Shown: piece after piece, positions 63,167 to 64,000 of the stretch
How the letters are laid out: each line of letters begins with the position of its first letter
Numbering within the stretch: position 1 is the first letter of the stretch
Source: Paenibacillus puerhi
Lineage (GTDB): Bacteria > Bacillota > Bacilli > Paenibacillales > NBRC-103111
DNA: 64,000 nt
Reading direction: 5' to 3'
Assembly: GCF_009846885.1 (NCBI RefSeq)
Contig: NZ_WUWM01000022.1
Coordinates: 62,001-126,000, forward strand
The notes under the pieces: generated by a model
Told to the model about the DNA's origin: nothing
What the model saw: the letters and a program-made list of their open reading frames with translations, nothing else
Database searches by the model: none
Program-made: the position numbers and the translations under genes

Positions 63167-64000
63167 ATGGGATCATTCTCATGCTTAGGCACGCCCGTAC
63201 GGGCGGATGAATCCAGATCGGCGGCGGTATGCCATTCCCCCGAAGGAGAGGAACGCGTCGTCATCGCCGCCAAGGGATACGTGCTGATCGTGGATCCCGG
63301 ATCGGGAAGATGTGTACAGGTCGCCTTTCCAGAAGGCTTGCGGGAATATCCGTTTGCTTCGATGAGCAGCCGTGCCGGCCTCTTCTACACGGGAGCCGGG
63401 CGGATGCTGATGGCGCTCGATCCCTTTGCGGAGCGTTTCGTTGCTTGGTTGAGCCCGTCGCCGGAAGAGGAGATTGTCGGCATGGCTTTGGCCGAGGACG
63501 AGGAAGGTCATATATGGGCCACGACCTATCCGGGTTGTCAGCTGCTGCGCTGGGATGTCCGAACAGGCGAATGCGGAGCTGTTGCCCGTCTGGATACGGA
63601 GCAGAAGTATGCGATGTCGCTGGCTGCCGGTCCCGATGGCTGGATCTACGCAGGGCTCGGCACGACCGGCGCGAGTATTGCGGCTTACCGGAGCGCGGAC
63701 GCTACGCTGCTTGCGCTGAGAGCGGAAGGGCAAGCCGTCCGGGGGAGCGGCCAGGTGCATCTGGGCATGGACGGCTATGTCTATGCAGGCTTGCCTGCGC
63801 AGGCCGGTGCAGCTGCTGGAGGCTCCCTTCTCCGGTTCCGGCTGGAGGCCGGCAGGATGTACGAGGTGGAGGGAGCGCAGACGGCTGCGGGAGCCTACCG
63901 GGGACAAGGCTACAACAAGCTTCATCGCGACTTAGGACTAGGAAGAAAGCTGATACGCTATGAACTGGCCGAAGGCGAGCTGGCGATTGAGGAAGCGGAC
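63167..64000 (+). CDS. Beta-propeller-like protein (partial, runs off window)
   Basis: From ATG 63167, which follows a perfect AAGGAGGTG site, an open frame continues to the last base (278 residues). It shows repeated short blades: ERVVIAAKGYVLIVDPGSGR, FASMSSRAGLFYTGAGRMLM, HIWATTYPGCQLLRWDVRTG, DGWIYAGLGTTGASIAAYRS and DGYVYAGLPAQ. The pattern of about 45-55 residues per blade with D-x-x-T/G-G turns suggests a beta-propeller of the PQQ or NHL type. No signal peptide is seen. It closes the visible operon of region 4; function unknown, possibly sugar binding or lyase. Confidence 0.75.
   Translation, partial: MGSFSCLGTPVRADESRSAAVCHSPEGEERVVIAAKGYVLIVDPGSGRCVQVAFPEGLREYPFASMSSRAGLFYTGAGRMLMALDPFAERFVAWLSPSPEEEIVGMALAEDEEGHIWATTYPGCQLLRWDVRTGECGAVARLDTEQKYAMSLAAGPDGWIYAGLGTTGASIAAYRSADATLLALRAEGQAVRGSGQVHLGMDGYVYAGLPAQAGAAAGGSLLRFRLEAGRMYEVEGAQTAAGAYRGQGYNKLHRDLGLGRKLIRYELAEGELAIEEAD

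Noticed and set aside
1..64000. CRISPR arrays, tRNA or rRNA genes, prophage modules
   Set aside because: No regularly spaced direct repeats with unique spacers, no cloverleaf-like genes and no phage structural genes were seen on reading both strands.

Overview
The window reads as chromosomal DNA of a Gram-positive, aerobic, soil- or plant-associated Firmicute, most likely Paenibacillus or a close relative. The clues are strong GGAGG-type ribosome binding sites with frequent GTG/TTG starts, two carbohydrate importers of the LplB/YtcP type with lipoprotein binding subunits and no ATPase gene, a membrane-bound YesN-like AraC regulator, and large heparinase-like lyases. No rRNA, tRNA, CRISPR array or intact transposase was seen.

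Region 1 (1-11.9 kb) is a mixed stretch, visibly AT-richer at its left end. It holds a partial MerR regulator, an ankyrin-repeat protein, an AraC regulator, a GNAT acetyltransferase, a one-carbon operon (folD-fchA) behind a ZTP riboswitch and terminator, a RidA protein, an unknown protein, a patch of gene remnants (5.7-6.5 kb), the BrnQ branched-chain amino acid carrier, an alpha/beta hydrolase, a rhomboid protease, a YdjM-like hydrolase, a DedA protein and a nitroreductase.

Region 2 (11.9-32.7 kb) is a carbohydrate-utilization locus. A LacI repressor is divergent from an operon with a perfect 19-bp operator palindrome. The operon encodes an L-fucose-isomerase-like protein, a transketolase split into two subunits, an FGGY kinase and a nucleoside-hydrolase-like protein. 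Next come two giant heparinase II/III-like paralogs without signal peptides, flanking a Cache-AraC sensor-regulator and a two-permease plus lipoprotein importer. Isomerase, kinase and split transketolase together resemble the apiose/apulose route, which is an inference.

Region 3 (32.7-53.9 kb) is bracketed by two copies of an unusual repeat: a 244-bp core flanked by inverted repeats, with six symmetrically spaced TAACGGAC octamers, whose core lies in opposite orientation in the two copies. Between them are an aldo/keto reductase, a small protein, a second DedA protein, a sigma-like small protein and a ten-gene divergent cluster (35.9-53.1 kb). That cluster contains two VWA proteins, a tubulin/FtsZ-like GTPase, a TRAFAC-type GTPase with a zinc ribbon, a GAP1-like membrane protein ending in an Ig-like domain and a Gly-Thr repeat tail, and several uncharacterized partners. 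It looks like one membrane-associated NTP-dependent machine and is the most interesting system here.

Region 4 (53.9-64 kb) is a second carbohydrate locus: a heparinase II/III gene broken by a single-base frameshift, a second LplB/YtcP/lipoprotein importer, a deacetylase-like protein with an amidotransferase-like N-terminus, a DegT-family aminotransferase, and the start of a beta-propeller-like protein that runs off the right edge.
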